Shown here in pieces: positions 25,689 to 44,848 of a stretch of DNA of 64,000 nucleotides. Under the pieces are notes generated by a model that was not told the origin of the DNA, did not search any database, and saw only the letters and a list, made by a program, of their open reading frames with translations. The first letter of the stretch is position 1. Every line of letters starts with the position of its first letter. Both the position numbers and the translations under genes were made by a program. Origin of the DNA: Streptomyces klenkii (GTDB taxonomy: Bacteria; Actinomycetota; Actinomycetes; Streptomycetales; Streptomycetaceae); contig NZ_RBAM01000007.1 of the NCBI RefSeq assembly GCF_003626645.1, positions 124,001 through 188,000 of the forward strand. Reading direction: 5' to 3'.

Positions 25689-25963
25689 CGGCGTTTCCCC
25701 GGACGGCTGCGCGGAGCACGTCCCGGGGGCGAGTATGGTGATCTTCGTTGCCCTCCCGGACGGGCCGTGGGCCTTGACGAACGCGACGGGGCGCGCAATT
25801 CTCAGGACGCGTCGCCACATCGGTCCACCGTCCGAGGCATGGATCGAAGGCGAAGAGGGAAGTCTTGCGTCAGGCGATGCCTGCAGGCGTCCGCCGCACG
25901 GCGAGGGACAACAGGATCCCGGAGGGAGAGATTGGTATCGCACCGGTCTCCGCACATCCGCTC

Positions 25964-25992
25964 TGGACATCAGTGGGCCAAGTGGCTACACT
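25964..25992 (+). promoter_or_regulatory. rpoB promoter
   Basis: TGGACA (25964-25969), exact 17-bp spacer, TACACT (25987-25992): the best sigma-70-type match in this gap. It predicts a start near 25999 and a long leader to the TTG at 26154. Confidence 0.6.
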
Positions 25993-26153
25993 GACCCTTT
26001 GCGCTGCCTGTTAGCTGCTCCCTGCCCGTCACCAGGGGCATGCCCACTATCGAGCACTGCTGATGGAAACCCGCTGACCTGGGATTTCTTATCGATGCAC
26101 GGTGTGGGGCCGGTACGCGCGTAGTGAGTCCGAGCCCTCGGAAGGACCCCCTC

Positions 26154-29636
<3,483 letters not shown>

Positions 29637-29733
29637 CGGGTCTGACGGGGGGCTCGGCAAGAGCCCCCCGTCGTCCCCGGACCCCCTCAGACCACTGATG
29701 AAGACACGACCCTGAAAGAGGGATTGACGAACA

Positions 29734-33633
<3,900 letters not shown>

Positions 33634-33652
33634 GCCGCAAGCGGTACGTCCA

Positions 33653-33685
33653 CAGGGCGGTCACCCCACCGGGGTGGCCGCCCTG
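33653..33685 (+). terminator. Terminator hairpin after rpoC
   Basis: 15-bp stem with one G-T pair (CAGGGCGGTCACCCC / GGGGTGGCCGCCCTG), ACC loop, 19 bases after the rpoC stop; no T tract. Confidence 0.75.
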
Positions 33686-33789
33686 CGGCGTACCCGGGCC
33701 GGCGGCGGCGTGGGCGGCGGCGTGATTTCACCCATACGCGCGATACGAACCTCCCGCAGACCCGGGAAACCACCACATATGCAGCACAT
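33661..33789 (-). CDS. Possible small Cys-rich protein divergent from rpsL
   Basis: A 42-codon open frame starting MCCICGGFPGLREV and ending in a Pro/Arg-rich tail, preceded on the minus strand by GCGGAGGACACCCCG, a textbook ribosome-binding site 8 bases before the ATG. Three cysteines in the first five residues (C2, C3, C5) could bind metal. Against it: third-position G+C of about 70%, below neighbouring genes; its 3' end coincides with the rpoC terminator; no family is recognised. It might be a short regulatory peptide or chance. Low confidence. Confidence 0.22.
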   Translation of the reverse strand: MCCICGGFPGLREVRIARMGEITPPPTPPPARVRRRAATPVG

Positions 33790-33817
33790 CGGGGTGTCCT
33801 CCGCGTGTGCATTTGTT

Positions 33818-33846
33818 TTGACCGCAGCCCATGCGCTAGGTAGGCT
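33818..33846 (+). promoter_or_regulatory. str operon (rpsL) promoter
   Basis: TTGACC (33818-33823), exact 17-bp spacer, TAGGCT (33841-33846). Predicts a start near 33853 and a leader of about 217 nt. Confidence 0.65.
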
Positions 33847-33993
33847 CTGACCTTGTGCCTGGGGTGTCCCTGGGCTCTCGTGCGTGCCCACAGTCCGCGC
33901 GGGAGACCGGACCTCACGGATCTTTTCGGTCCGATGCGGTCGAAGACACCGAAATCTGCGCCCTTTCCGACATCGGCAGGGGTTTGCAGCCTT

Positions 33994-34018
33994 CGACACG
34001 CCCGACCGCGTGGGTCGG
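33994..34018 (+). promoter_or_regulatory. Shared r-protein leader element, rpsL copy
   Basis: A 25-nt sequence (CGACACGCCC at its start, GGGTCGG at its end) forming a small CCGACC/GGTCGG hairpin. It is identical to one in the rpsJ leader at 41222-41246 and ends 51 bases before the rpsL start. A GAAATCTGC 9-mer upstream (33951-33959) is also found before the rpsJ copy. Confidence 0.7.
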
Positions 34019-34069
34019 CGGGTTCCAGGTTAGTTTTATCGTGATCGGCACACAGAAACCGGAGAAACG

Positions 34070-34441
34070 GTGCCTACGATCCAGCAGCTGGTCCGGAAGG
34101 GCCGGCAGGACAAGGTCGAGAAGAACAAGACGCCCGCGCTCGAGGGTTCGCCCCAGCGTCGTGGCGTCTGCACGCGTGTTTTCACGACCACCCCGAAGAA
34201 GCCGAACTCGGCGCTCCGTAAGGTCGCGCGTGTGCGTCTGACCTCCGGCATCGAGGTCACCGCTTACATTCCGGGTGAGGGCCACAACCTGCAGGAGCAC
34301 TCCATCGTGCTCGTCCGCGGTGGCCGTGTGAAGGACCTTCCGGGTGTTCGCTACAAGATCATCCGCGGTTCCCTCGACACGCAGGGCGTCAAGAACCGTA
34401 AGCAGGCTCGCAGCCGCTACGGCGCCAAGAAGGAGAAGTAA
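34070..34441 (+). CDS. rpsL: Ribosomal protein uS12
   Basis: Decoding-centre protein controlling accuracy; the target of streptomycin-resistance mutations. The 123 residues keep the wild-type K43 (TPKKPNS), K88 and P91 (GRVKDLPG), so a streptomycin-sensitive ribosome is predicted. GTG start with CCGGAGAAACG upstream. First gene of the str operon; rpsG starts 2 bases after its stop. Confidence 0.98.
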   Translation: MPTIQQLVRKGRQDKVEKNKTPALEGSPQRRGVCTRVFTTTPKKPNSALRKVARVRLTSGIEVTAYIPGEGHNLQEHSIVLVRGGRVKDLPGVRYKIIRGSLDTQGVKNRKQARSRYGAKKEK

Positions 34442-34443
34442 GA

Positions 34444-34914
34444 ATGCCTCGTAAGGGCCCCGCCCCGAAGCGCCCGGTCATCATCGACCCGGTTTACGGC
34501 TCCCCTCTGGTGACGTCGCTGATCAACAAGATCCTCCTGCACGGCAAGCGCTCCACCGCCGAGCGCATCGTGTACGGCGCCATGGAGGGTCTGCGCGAGA
34601 AGACCGGTAACGACCCGGTCATCACCCTCAAGCGCGCTCTCGAGAACGTCAAGCCCGCTCTCGAGGTCAAGTCCCGCCGCGTCGGTGGCGCCACCTACCA
34701 GGTGCCGGTCGAGGTCCGTCCGGGCCGCGCCTCCACCCTGGCGCTCCGCTGGGTCGTGGGTTACTCCCGCGCCCGTCGCGAGAAGACCATGACCGAGCGC
34801 CTCATGAACGAGCTCCTGGACGCCTCCAACGGTCTGGGCGCTGCGGTCAAGAAGCGCGAGGACACCCACAAGATGGCCGAGTCCAACAAGGCCTTCGCGC
34901 ACTACCGCTGGTAG
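34444..34914 (+). CDS. rpsG: Ribosomal protein uS7
   Basis: Nucleates assembly of the small-subunit head and contacts E-site tRNA; the repressor of the str operon in E. coli. 156 residues, [10 protein letters not shown] start, [16 protein letters not shown] beta-hairpin and the C-terminal [20 protein letters not shown] are typical. The ATG follows GAAGGAGAAGTAAGA. fusA begins 39 bases later. Confidence 0.98.
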   Translation: MPRKGPAPKRPVIIDPVYGSPLVTSLINKILLHGKRSTAERIVYGAMEGLREKTGNDPVITLKRALENVKPALEVKSRRVGGATYQVPVEVRPGRASTLALRWVVGYSRARREKTMTERLMNELLDASNGLGAAVKKREDTHKMAESNKAFAHYRW

Positions 34915-34953
34915 TCGCTACCCCCATCGAGATCCGAGAGAAGACTGAGCCAT

Positions 34954-37077
<2,124 letters not shown>

Positions 37078-37115
37078 CGAGCTCCGTCTCCACAGACGAG
37101 GCTCACGCCGTAGGC

Positions 37116-37165
37116 TTGACACCGGCTGTCGGGACATACCACCGCAAAACTGGCGGTGTGTCCCG
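37116..37165 (+). promoter_or_regulatory. fusA-tuf intergenic promoter-like box and hairpin
   Basis: A consensus TTGACA (37116-37121) is followed by a hairpin at 37130-37165 (stem CGGGACATACC-A-CC with GG-C-GGTGTGTCCCG). No -10 sits at ideal spacing; TACCAC at 37137 is 15 bp away. From memory, tuf1 of S. coelicolor is also transcribed from a promoter in this gap. Confidence 0.4.
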
Positions 37166-37239
37166 GCGGGCGGCTTCCCAGCAAAGATCCCTGGCGCCGA
37201 CCCAATCCAGGCGTACAGAAACTCCCCAGGAGGACCCCA

Positions 37240-38433
<1,194 letters not shown>

Positions 38434-38465
38434 GCTCCTGCTTGCTTGAAGGTCTGAAGACCGAA

Positions 38466-38501
38466 AGAAGGCCCGCACATCTTCGGATGTGCGGGCCTTC
38501 T
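38466..38501 (+). terminator. Terminator after tuf
   Basis: 16-bp stem (AGAAGGCCCGCACATC paired with GATGTGCGGGCCTTCT) and TTCG tetraloop, followed by CGCGTTTTC. Confidence 0.95.
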
Positions 38502-38586
38502 CGCGTTTTCCGCCGGGCGGCCGGGGTCCTCGCCGCCGCGTTTTCAGCTGTACGTTTCAGCCGTACGTTTCAGCCGTACGGATGAC

Positions 38587-40713
38587 TTACGTGTGCGGGA
38601 TCTCGGGGCGCCAGAGCCACGGGCGGGCGTCCGGGCTCATTCCGGCGATGCACAGCTGGTGGCCGGCGTCGGTGGTCATGGCGGAGGTGCCCACGGGCAC
38701 GAGCTTGGCGTCCGAGCGCACCGGCTCGGAGTCTCCGGAGGCGCTGGTGACCTGTGCCTCGCCGTTCACCGCCCGCCCGAGCACCATGACCGTGTCCTGG
38801 CCGCCCCGGGCGGCCAGGGTGTGCGCGGCGAGCGGCCCGTAGCCCGCGAAGTCCTGGAGGCCGGTGGTGCGGACGTCCCCCGTGCCGTCGGACCCCGGCG
38901 TGAAGGTGTGGACCGCCGGCTGGACGGCCGCGGGGGAGCGGTAGACGAGGGTCAGGGCGCCCTCGGGGCCGAGGGCCGCACCAGGGAGCCCGCCGGGCTG
39001 CGGCAGCCCCTTCAGGGGCACGTAGCGGACCGGCTTGCCCGGTTCGTCCTGCGTCCAGTGGTGGACGGTGTCGCGGCCGGTGCCGAAGACGTGGACGCGC
39101 TTGTCCCGGTCGAGGACGGCGACCAGGCCGTCCTGGATCTCCTGCCCGTGCAGGCTCTGCCACTTCCCCCAGGTGCCGTCGGCCTCGCGCACCCGGCTGG
39201 AGACGCCCTTGCCCGCGTTGCGGACGAAGAGGTGGACGCGCCCGTCGGGGGCGGCGACGGCGGCGGGCATGCCGACGCGGCGGCCGCGGTCGGGGCGGTG
39301 CTCGGGGTTGCCCAGGCCCTGCCAGGCCTTGAAGCCGCCGCCGGGGGAGCGCTCCTGGAGGACGACGATCTCGCGGGTGTCGGGGCGGCCCTGGCCCGCG
39401 AGGGCGGAGAACCGCAGGGCGAACAGCAGCCGGCGGCCCTCGGAGTCCTGGACGGACGCCAGGGCGGGCGCCAGCGGGCCGCCGCCCAGGTTCTGCGGCT
39501 CGCTCCAGCGGCCGCTGCCGGGCCGGGTCTCCTGCCAGCGCACGGCCTGCGTGCCCAGCACGCCGAAGGCCTCCAGCCGGCCGTCCTTGCCGGTGCCGGG
39601 GGCGGCGACGGGGCCCTCGTAGCGGTAGTGGGTGGAGCGGATCCAGCCCTTGCGGTTCTTCATCGGGCGGTCGCCGCCCTGGCCGTAGTCGCCGCAGCCG
39701 GCGGGGTTGCCGCACTCCCACGCGGGGTCGCCGCCGTACGCCTCGACCAGCCGGTGCTTCTGCTCGATCACCTCGGGCGGCAGGTTGTGCGGCCAGCGCT
39801 GGTTGTAGTACCCGCGGAAGGCCGTGGTCACGAAGCGGGGCGGGTGGCCGTCGCGCTTGGAGGCGTCGGCCACCCACTGCGAGAGCGCCTTCCAGGTGAA
39901 GAGCGCGGTCGGGGTGTGGTCGCGGTGGTCGGAGCAGGCGCCGTAGTCGTTGTCCTTGGGGTGGGTGGCGTCGTGGACCTGGTAGTCGGGGTCCGGGTCC
40001 ATGGTGTGGATCACCGTGGGCCGGTACCGGTCCATGATCGTGGCGAGGGTGTCCACGAGCGTGCCGTGCCGGTACGTGCTGGAGGTCGTGCACGGCGAGC
40101 CGGTGGCGACGAGGGACTGCATCTCGCCCTCCGGCCGCTCCCACAGCAGGGGCAGGCGCATCTCGCCCGCCGAGAGCATGGCGATGTTGAGGAAGATCAG
40201 CCGGGCCTTGCGGTCGCCGTTGCTGAGCTCGTTGGTCTCGGCCTTGACGCCGTTGCCCAGGTCCAGGACGGACTTCCGCCAGCCCGTGAACTTGTCCAGG
40301 CCGATCATCTCGGCGTACGCCTGGCGCAGGCCCTGGTGGCGCGCGGAGGAGTAGGCAGCCTTGTCGGGCGCGGCCTTGGGCATGCCCTCGATCCAGTTCT
40401 GCCCCACGGCCTCGCCGGCCGTGACGTAGACCGAGACGACGGGGACCCCGGACCGCACGATGTGCTCGGCGTCGGGGTTCATGAAGTACAGGTCGTCGTC
40501 GGGGTGCGCCATGACCTGGAGCAGCAGGGCGTCGCCGGCGTTGCTGAACGACTGCGTGGCGCTGGGGTCCACCGCTCTTATGGGGTCGGGGGAGGCCTTG
40601 GGCTTCTTCTTGCCGCCCTCCCCGCTGCACCCCGCCGCGAGGGCCGCGGTCGTGGCGGCCAGTCCGGCGAGGGCGGTCCGGCGGGATATCACCATGCGCT
40701 GTGAGATGTTCAA
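38587..40713 (-). CDS. PIG-L family deacetylase-like Tat lipoprotein with propeller domain
   Basis: A 708-residue exported protein. SRRTALAGL (residues 10-18) is a twin-arginine signal and AAGC gives a lipobox with Cys at 29. The PIG-L/LmbE domain follows: AHPDDD (H70, D72, D73), with a further metal-histidine region CSDHRDHTPT; family members remove acetyl groups from GlcNAc derivatives using zinc. From about residue 380 to the end the sequence has repeated strands like RVHVFGTGRDTVHHWTQ, typical of a beta-propeller lectin-like domain. TTG at 40713 follows GGACGGAGTCATGTAG; an ATG six codons in lacks such a site. Likely surface-anchored and acting on a glycan. It is the only gene between tuf and rpsJ. 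Confidence 0.83.
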   Translation of the reverse strand: MNISQRMVISRRTALAGLAATTAALAAGCSGEGGKKKPKASPDPIRAVDPSATQSFSNAGDALLLQVMAHPDDDLYFMNPDAEHIVRSGVPVVSVYVTAGEAVGQNWIEGMPKAAPDKAAYSSARHQGLRQAYAEMIGLDKFTGWRKSVLDLGNGVKAETNELSNGDRKARLIFLNIAMLSAGEMRLPLLWERPEGEMQSLVATGSPCTTSSTYRHGTLVDTLATIMDRYRPTVIHTMDPDPDYQVHDATHPKDNDYGACSDHRDHTPTALFTWKALSQWVADASKRDGHPPRFVTTAFRGYYNQRWPHNLPPEVIEQKHRLVEAYGGDPAWECGNPAGCGDYGQGGDRPMKNRKGWIRSTHYRYEGPVAAPGTGKDGRLEAFGVLGTQAVRWQETRPGSGRWSEPQNLGGGPLAPALASVQDSEGRRLLFALRFSALAGQGRPDTREIVVLQERSPGGGFKAWQGLGNPEHRPDRGRRVGMPAAVAAPDGRVHLFVRNAGKGVSSRVREADGTWGKWQSLHGQEIQDGLVAVLDRDKRVHVFGTGRDTVHHWTQDEPGKPVRYVPLKGLPQPGGLPGAALGPEGALTLVYRSPAAVQPAVHTFTPGSDGTGDVRTTGLQDFAGYGPLAAHTLAARGGQDTVMVLGRAVNGEAQVTSASGDSEPVRSDAKLVPVGTSAMTTDAGHQLCIAGMSPDARPWLWRPEIPHT

Positions 40714-40935
40714 CTACATGACTCCGTCCCGTTGTGCAGCACGCGGTCGCCCGCCCCTGCTGCCCCAGCGTGATAGGGGACGATCGAGGGGGTGCGGCGG
40801 TTGCCCAGGCCTCGGCAAACCCCGGCAAAGGCCGGATTTCCCGGCCCTGTGACGGCAAGCACTGTAGTGACCGGGGGGACCGGAGCGTCGGCCGAGGTGT
40901 AAGAGCCATAGTGTCCCGTATGTCGGCGGGGTGGT

Positions 40936-40963
40936 TTGACAACTGAGCCGGTCGGAGTACCGT
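40936..40963 (+). promoter_or_regulatory. Candidate S10 operon promoter
   Basis: TTGACA (40936-40941), 16-bp spacer, TACCGT (40958-40963). Confidence 0.45.
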
Positions 40964-41221
40964 CTTCGGCCACGATTGGCGTCCCTCCGTGCGCGTATGG
41001 CACACTGTTCAGGTTGCTCGGTTGAGTGCCGATGCTGCGCGCCTCCCGCCGGGAGGACTGGAAGCGAGTCCCGCAGTACTCGTCGTCCCTTCTCAGGGGC
41101 GGAAGTACGGGAATCTTCCGGGAAGTGTCAGCGGGGCCCCAGCCAGGCACTCGGTGGGTGTCTTTCCCCCACAACCCCCTTCATCAGGGAATTTCCTTAG
41201 GGAAATCTGCTGGAAGGGGCG

Positions 41222-41246
41222 CGACACGCCCGACCGCGTGGGTCGG
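41222..41246 (+). promoter_or_regulatory. Shared r-protein leader element, rpsJ copy
   Basis: Identical over 25 nt to the element in the rpsL leader (33994-34018), 94 bases before the rpsJ ATG. Forms the same CCGACC/GGTCGG hairpin. GAAATCTGC occurs just upstream at 41202-41210, as before the rpsL copy. Confidence 0.7.
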
Positions 41247-41340
41247 AGGTGGAGCGGGGAGAGACCGCGTTCGGAAGAGATTTCCGGGCGCAGCCGGCCG
41301 AGTCCCAGAGCGTTACGAGAGACAGGACTACTGAGTAGCC

Positions 41341-41649
41341 ATGGCGGGACAGAAGATCCGCATCCGGCTCAAGGCCTACGACCACGAGGTCATCGACTCC
41401 TCGGCGAAGAAGATCGTCGAGACGGTGACGCGCACTGGTGCGTCGGTCGCGGGCCCGGTGCCGCTGCCCACTGAGAAGAACGTGTACTGCGTCATCAAGT
41501 CGCCGCACAAGTACAAGGACTCGCGCGAGCACTTCGAGATGCGCACGCACAAGCGCCTCATCGACATCCTCGACCCCACGCCGAAGACGGTTGACTCGCT
41601 TATGCGTCTCGACCTGCCGGCGGGCGTCGACATCGAGATCAAGCTCTGA
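41341..41649 (+). CDS. rpsJ: Ribosomal protein uS10
   Basis: Small-subunit head protein that also partners NusB in antitermination. 102 residues starting [19 protein letters not shown], with the loop [19 protein letters not shown] that carries the NusB-binding region. First gene of the S10 operon. Only a weak ribosome-binding site (CAGGACTACTGAGTAGCC) precedes the ATG. Confidence 0.97.
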   Translation: MAGQKIRIRLKAYDHEVIDSSAKKIVETVTRTGASVAGPVPLPTEKNVYCVIKSPHKYKDSREHFEMRTHKRLIDILDPTPKTVDSLMRLDLPAGVDIEIKL

Positions 41650-41662
41650 GGTGACGCGCGAG

Positions 41663-42307
41663 ATGGCTAAGAACATTAAGGGCGTCCTGGGCGAGAAGCT
41701 CGGCATGACCCAGGTCTGGGACGAGAACAACCGGGTTGTCCCGGTGACCGTCGTCAAGGCCGGGCCCTGCGTCGTCACCCAGGTCCGCACCAACGACAGC
41801 GACGGCTACGAGTCGGTCCAGATCGCCTTCGGCGAGATCGACCCGCGCAAGGTGAACAAGCCCCTCAAGGGTCACTTCGCCAAGGCCGACGTCACCCCGC
41901 GCCGCCACCTGGTGGAGCTGCGTACCGCTGACGCCAGCGAGTACACGCTCGGCCAGGAGATCACCGCTGCCGTGTTCGAGTCGGGCGTCAAGGTTGACGT
42001 CACCGGCAAGAGCAAGGGCAAGGGCTTCGCCGGTGTCATGAAGCGTCACAACTTCCGTGGCCTCGGCGCCGGGCACGGCACCCAGCGCAAGCACCGCTCC
42101 CCCGGTTCCATCGGTGGCTGCGCCACCCCGGGCCGTGTGTTCAAGGGCCTCCGCATGGCGGGCCGTATGGGCAACGAGCGGGTCACCACCCAGAACCTGA
42201 CCGTCCACGCCGTTGACGCGGAGAAGGGCCTGCTCCTGATCAAGGGCGCGGTTCCTGGTCCGAACGGCGGCCTCGTCCTGGTCCGTACCGCGGCCAAGGG
42301 GGCCTGA
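41663..42307 (+). CDS. rplC: Ribosomal protein uL3
   Basis: Early assembly protein whose extended loop reaches the peptidyl-transferase centre. 214 residues; [12 protein letters not shown] at the start and the loop [22 protein letters not shown] are diagnostic. The ATG at 41663, with GAGGTGACG upstream, fits homologues; a GTG four codons earlier is a weaker alternative. It lies 13 bases after rpsJ. Confidence 0.97.
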   Translation: MAKNIKGVLGEKLGMTQVWDENNRVVPVTVVKAGPCVVTQVRTNDSDGYESVQIAFGEIDPRKVNKPLKGHFAKADVTPRRHLVELRTADASEYTLGQEITAAVFESGVKVDVTGKSKGKGFAGVMKRHNFRGLGAGHGTQRKHRSPGSIGGCATPGRVFKGLRMAGRMGNERVTTQNLTVHAVDAEKGLLLIKGAVPGPNGGLVLVRTAAKGA

Positions 42308-42314
42308 GGTAACG

Positions 42315-42965
42315 ATGAGCACCATTGACATCCTTTCGCCGGCAGGCGACAAGGCCGGGACCGTCGAGCTCCCCGCGGAGATCTTCGACGCGAAGGTCAG
42401 CGTTCCGCTGATCCACCAGGTCGTCGTCGCGCAGCTGGCCGCTGCCCGTCAGGGCACGCACAAGACCAAGACCCGTGGCGAGGTCCGCGGCGGTGGCAAG
42501 AAGCCGTACCGCCAGAAGGGCACCGGTCGCGCCCGTCAGGGTTCGACCCGCGCGCCGCAGTTCGCCGGTGGTGGCGTCGTGCACGGTCCCGTGCCGCGTG
42601 ACTACTCGCAGCGCACCCCGAAGAAGATGAAGGCCGCCGCCCTGCGCGGTGCCCTCTCGGACCGCGCGCGTCACTCCCGCATCCACGTCGTCTCCGACGT
42701 GGTCGAGGGTGCGGCGTCCACCAAGGCCGCCAAGAGCCTGTTCGGCAAGATCAGCGAGCGGAAGAACCTGCTCCTGGTCGTCGAGCGCGCCAACGAGGCC
42801 GCGTGGCTGTCCGCCCGCAACCTGCCCCAGGTTCACATCCTGGAGCCGGGCCAGCTGAACACGTACGACGTGCTCGTCTCCGACGACGTGGTCTTCACCC
42901 AGGCCGCCTTCGAGTCCTTCGTGTCTGGCCCCAAGGCCGTTGAGACCGAAGGGAGCGAGGCCTGA
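42315..42965 (+). CDS. rplD: Ribosomal protein uL4
   Basis: Lines the peptide exit tunnel with a long loop ([21 protein letters not shown], in two runs around residues 63-83); in E. coli it represses the S10 operon. 216 residues. The ATG follows GAGGTAACG. Its stop overlaps the rplW start (TGATGA). Confidence 0.97.
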   Translation: MSTIDILSPAGDKAGTVELPAEIFDAKVSVPLIHQVVVAQLAAARQGTHKTKTRGEVRGGGKKPYRQKGTGRARQGSTRAPQFAGGGVVHGPVPRDYSQRTPKKMKAAALRGALSDRARHSRIHVVSDVVEGAASTKAAKSLFGKISERKNLLLVVERANEAAWLSARNLPQVHILEPGQLNTYDVLVSDDVVFTQAAFESFVSGPKAVETEGSEA

Positions 42966-43288
42966 TGACTGAGGCCGTCGTCACCAGCAAGACGTTCTCG
43001 GACCCGCGCGACCTCCTGGTCAAGCCGGTCGTCTCCGAGAAGAGCTACGCGCTGCTGGACGAGAACAAGTACACGTTCATCGTCGACCCGCGCGCCAACA
43101 AGACCCAGATCAAGCAGGCCGTCGAGGCGGTCTTCTCGGTCAAGGTCACCGGGGTCAACACGATCAACCGTCAGGGTAAGCGCAAGCGCACCAAGACCGG
43201 TTTCGGCAAGCGTGCCAACACCAAGCGCGCCATCGTGACCCTCGCCGAGGGCGACCGTATCGACATCTTCGGCGGTCCGACCGCCTAA
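42965..43288 (+). CDS. rplW: Ribosomal protein uL23
   Basis: Sits at the tunnel exit and docks trigger factor and SRP. 107 residues with [19 protein letters not shown] and [19 protein letters not shown]. The start overlaps the rplD stop, so translational coupling is expected. A 40-base gap separates it from rplB. Confidence 0.97.
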   Translation: MTEAVVTSKTFSDPRDLLVKPVVSEKSYALLDENKYTFIVDPRANKTQIKQAVEAVFSVKVTGVNTINRQGKRKRTKTGFGKRANTKRAIVTLAEGDRIDIFGGPTA

Positions 43289-43328
43289 GGGCGGTCTGGA
43301 TCGTCCGAAATCGGACGAGGACTGAGAA

Positions 43329-44165
43329 ATGGGTATCCGCAAGTACAAGCCGACGACCCCGGGCCGTCGTGGCTCCAGCGTCGCCGACTTTGTCGAGATC
43401 ACGCGGTCCACGCCGGAGAAGTCGCTGGTCCGCCCCCTGCACAGCAAGGGCGGCCGTAACAACGCCGGTCGTGTGACCGTTCGCCACCAGGGCGGTGGCC
43501 ACAAGCGCGCCTACCGCGTGATCGACTTCCGTCGTCACGACAAGGACGGCGTGCCGGCCAAGGTCGCTCACATCGAGTACGACCCGAACCGCACCGCTCG
43601 CATCGCGCTGCTGCACTACGCAGACGGCGAGAAGCGCTACATCATCGCCCCGGCGAAGCTGAACCAGGGCGACCGGATTGAGAACGGCCCCGGCGCCGAC
43701 ATCAAGCCGGGCAACAACCTCCCGCTCCGCAACATCCCGGTCGGTACCACGATCCACGCGATCGAGCTCCGTCCCGGTGGTGGCGCCAAGTTCGCCCGCT
43801 CTGCCGGTTCCTCCGTGCAGCTGCTGGCGAAGGAGGGCCAGTACGCCCACCTGCGCATGCCGTCCGGCGAGGTCCGCCTGGTCGACGTCCGCTGCCGCGC
43901 CACGGTCGGCGAGGTCGGCAACGCCGAGCAGTCGAACATCAACTGGGGCAAGGCCGGCCGTATGCGCTGGAAGGGCGTTCGCCCGACCGTCCGCGGTGTC
44001 GCGATGAACCCGGTTGACCACCCGCACGGTGGTGGTGAGGGCAAGACCTCCGGTGGTCGCCACCCGGTCTCCCCGTGGGGTCAGAAGGAGGGTCGTACTC
44101 GTTCTCCCAAGAAGGCGAGCAACAAGTACATCGTCCGCCGCCGCAAGACGAACAAGAAGCGCTAG
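43329..44165 (+). CDS. rplB: Ribosomal protein uL2
   Basis: Large-subunit protein required for subunit joining and peptidyl-transferase integrity. 278 residues, start [15 protein letters not shown], and the C-terminal [23 protein letters not shown] motif, whose histidine is the conserved functional residue. CGAGGACTGAGAA precedes the ATG. Confidence 0.98.
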   Translation: MGIRKYKPTTPGRRGSSVADFVEITRSTPEKSLVRPLHSKGGRNNAGRVTVRHQGGGHKRAYRVIDFRRHDKDGVPAKVAHIEYDPNRTARIALLHYADGEKRYIIAPAKLNQGDRIENGPGADIKPGNNLPLRNIPVGTTIHAIELRPGGGAKFARSAGSSVQLLAKEGQYAHLRMPSGEVRLVDVRCRATVGEVGNAEQSNINWGKAGRMRWKGVRPTVRGVAMNPVDHPHGGGEGKTSGGRHPVSPWGQKEGRTRSPKKASNKYIVRRRKTNKKR

Positions 44166-44177
44166 GAGCGGGTTTAG

Positions 44178-44459
44178 ATGCCGCGTAGTCTCAAGAAGGG
44201 ACCCTTCGTCGACGACCACCTCATCAAGAAGGTGGACGCTCAGAACGAAGCCGGTACCAAGAACGTCATCAAGACCTGGTCCCGTCGCTCCATGATCGTG
44301 CCGGCCATGCTCGGCCACACGCTCGCGGTGCACAACGGCAAGACGCACGTCCCGGTGTTCGTCACCGAGTCGATGGTCGGCCACAAGCTCGGCGAGTTCT
44401 CGCCGACCCGCACCTTCCGCGGCCACGTCAAGGACGACCGCAAGTCGAAGCGCCGCTAA
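44178..44459 (+). CDS. rpsS: Ribosomal protein uS19
   Basis: Head protein of the 30S subunit forming an intersubunit bridge. 93 residues; [15 protein letters not shown], the [23 protein letters not shown] motif and C-terminal basic KDDRKSKRR are typical. Preceded by AGGAGCGGG 12 bases after rplB. Confidence 0.97.
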   Translation: MPRSLKKGPFVDDHLIKKVDAQNEAGTKNVIKTWSRRSMIVPAMLGHTLAVHNGKTHVPVFVTESMVGHKLGEFSPTRTFRGHVKDDRKSKRR

Positions 44460-44500
44460 GCGGGGTGCGAACGACTATGACTGACACCGAAGGGACAACC

Positions 44501-44848
44501 ATGGAAGCCAGGGCCCAGGCGCGGTACATCCGCGTCACGCCCATGAAGGCCCGCCGCGTGGTGGACCTCATCCGTGGCATGGATGCCACGGAGGCTCAGG
44601 CGGTCCTGCGTTTCGCCCCGCAGGCCGCTAGCGTGCCGGTCGGCAAGGTGCTGGACAGCGCCATTGCCAACGCCGCGCACAACTACGACCACACGGACGC
44701 TTCGTCGCTGTACATCAGCGAGGCGTTCGTGGACGAGGGCCCGACCCTGAAGCGGTTCCGTCCGCGTGCCCAGGGCCGTGCCTACCGGATCCGCAAGCGG
44801 ACCAGCCACATCACCGTGGTCGTCAGCAGCAAGGAAGGAACCCGGTAA
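44501..44848 (+). CDS. rplV: Ribosomal protein uL22
   Basis: Its beta-hairpin lines the exit tunnel near the macrolide site. 115 residues; [20 protein letters not shown], and [20 protein letters not shown] with [20 protein letters not shown]. The ATG at 44501 is chosen because AAGGGACAACC lies directly upstream and homologues start here; an in-frame GTG at 44465 would add 12 residues. The stop overlaps the rpsC ATG (TAATG). Confidence 0.96.
   Translation: MEARAQARYIRVTPMKARRVVDLIRGMDATEAQAVLRFAPQAASVPVGKVLDSAIANAAHNYDHTDASSLYISEAFVDEGPTLKRFRPRAQGRAYRIRKRTSHITVVVSSKEGTR

Larger units (their letters stand above)
25609..26153 (+). other. Intergenic region rplL-rpoB
   Basis: 545 bases without a credible gene; the open frames here lack ribosome-binding sites and family similarity. 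It holds a hairpin at 25657-25688, a good promoter at 25964-25992 and a leader of about 150 nt before rpoB. Some read-through from rplL is possible, since the hairpin lacks a full T tract. Confidence 0.7.
33634..34069 (+). other. Intergenic region rpoC-rpsL
   Basis: 436 bases holding the rpoC terminator, a possible small minus-strand ORF (33661-33789), the rpsL promoter (33818-33846) and a leader of about 215 nt with the 25-nt element shared with rpsJ. No other gene is supported. Confidence 0.7.
40714..41340 (+). other. Intergenic region upstream of the S10 operon
   Basis: 627 bases without a supported gene. It contains at least one promoter (40936-40963), a second possible one near the GGCACACTGTTC sequence at about 40998-41009, a hairpin ATTTCC-TTAG-GGAAAT (41191-41206) and the shared 25-nt leader element. 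The leader of rpsJ is therefore over 300 nt long. Confidence 0.65.

Noticed and set aside
26124-26153. GTG start ten codons upstream for rpoB
   Set aside because: No ribosome-binding site; TTG at 26154 has GGAAGGA and reproduces the established residue numbering of the rifampicin region.
34070-34441. Streptomycin-resistance changes in rpsL
   Set aside because: K43, K88 and P91 are wild-type.
38593-40704. Plus-strand open frame of 703 codons opposite the PIG-L gene
   Set aside because: Antisense frame without motifs; the minus strand encodes a signal peptide, AHPDDD and propeller repeats.
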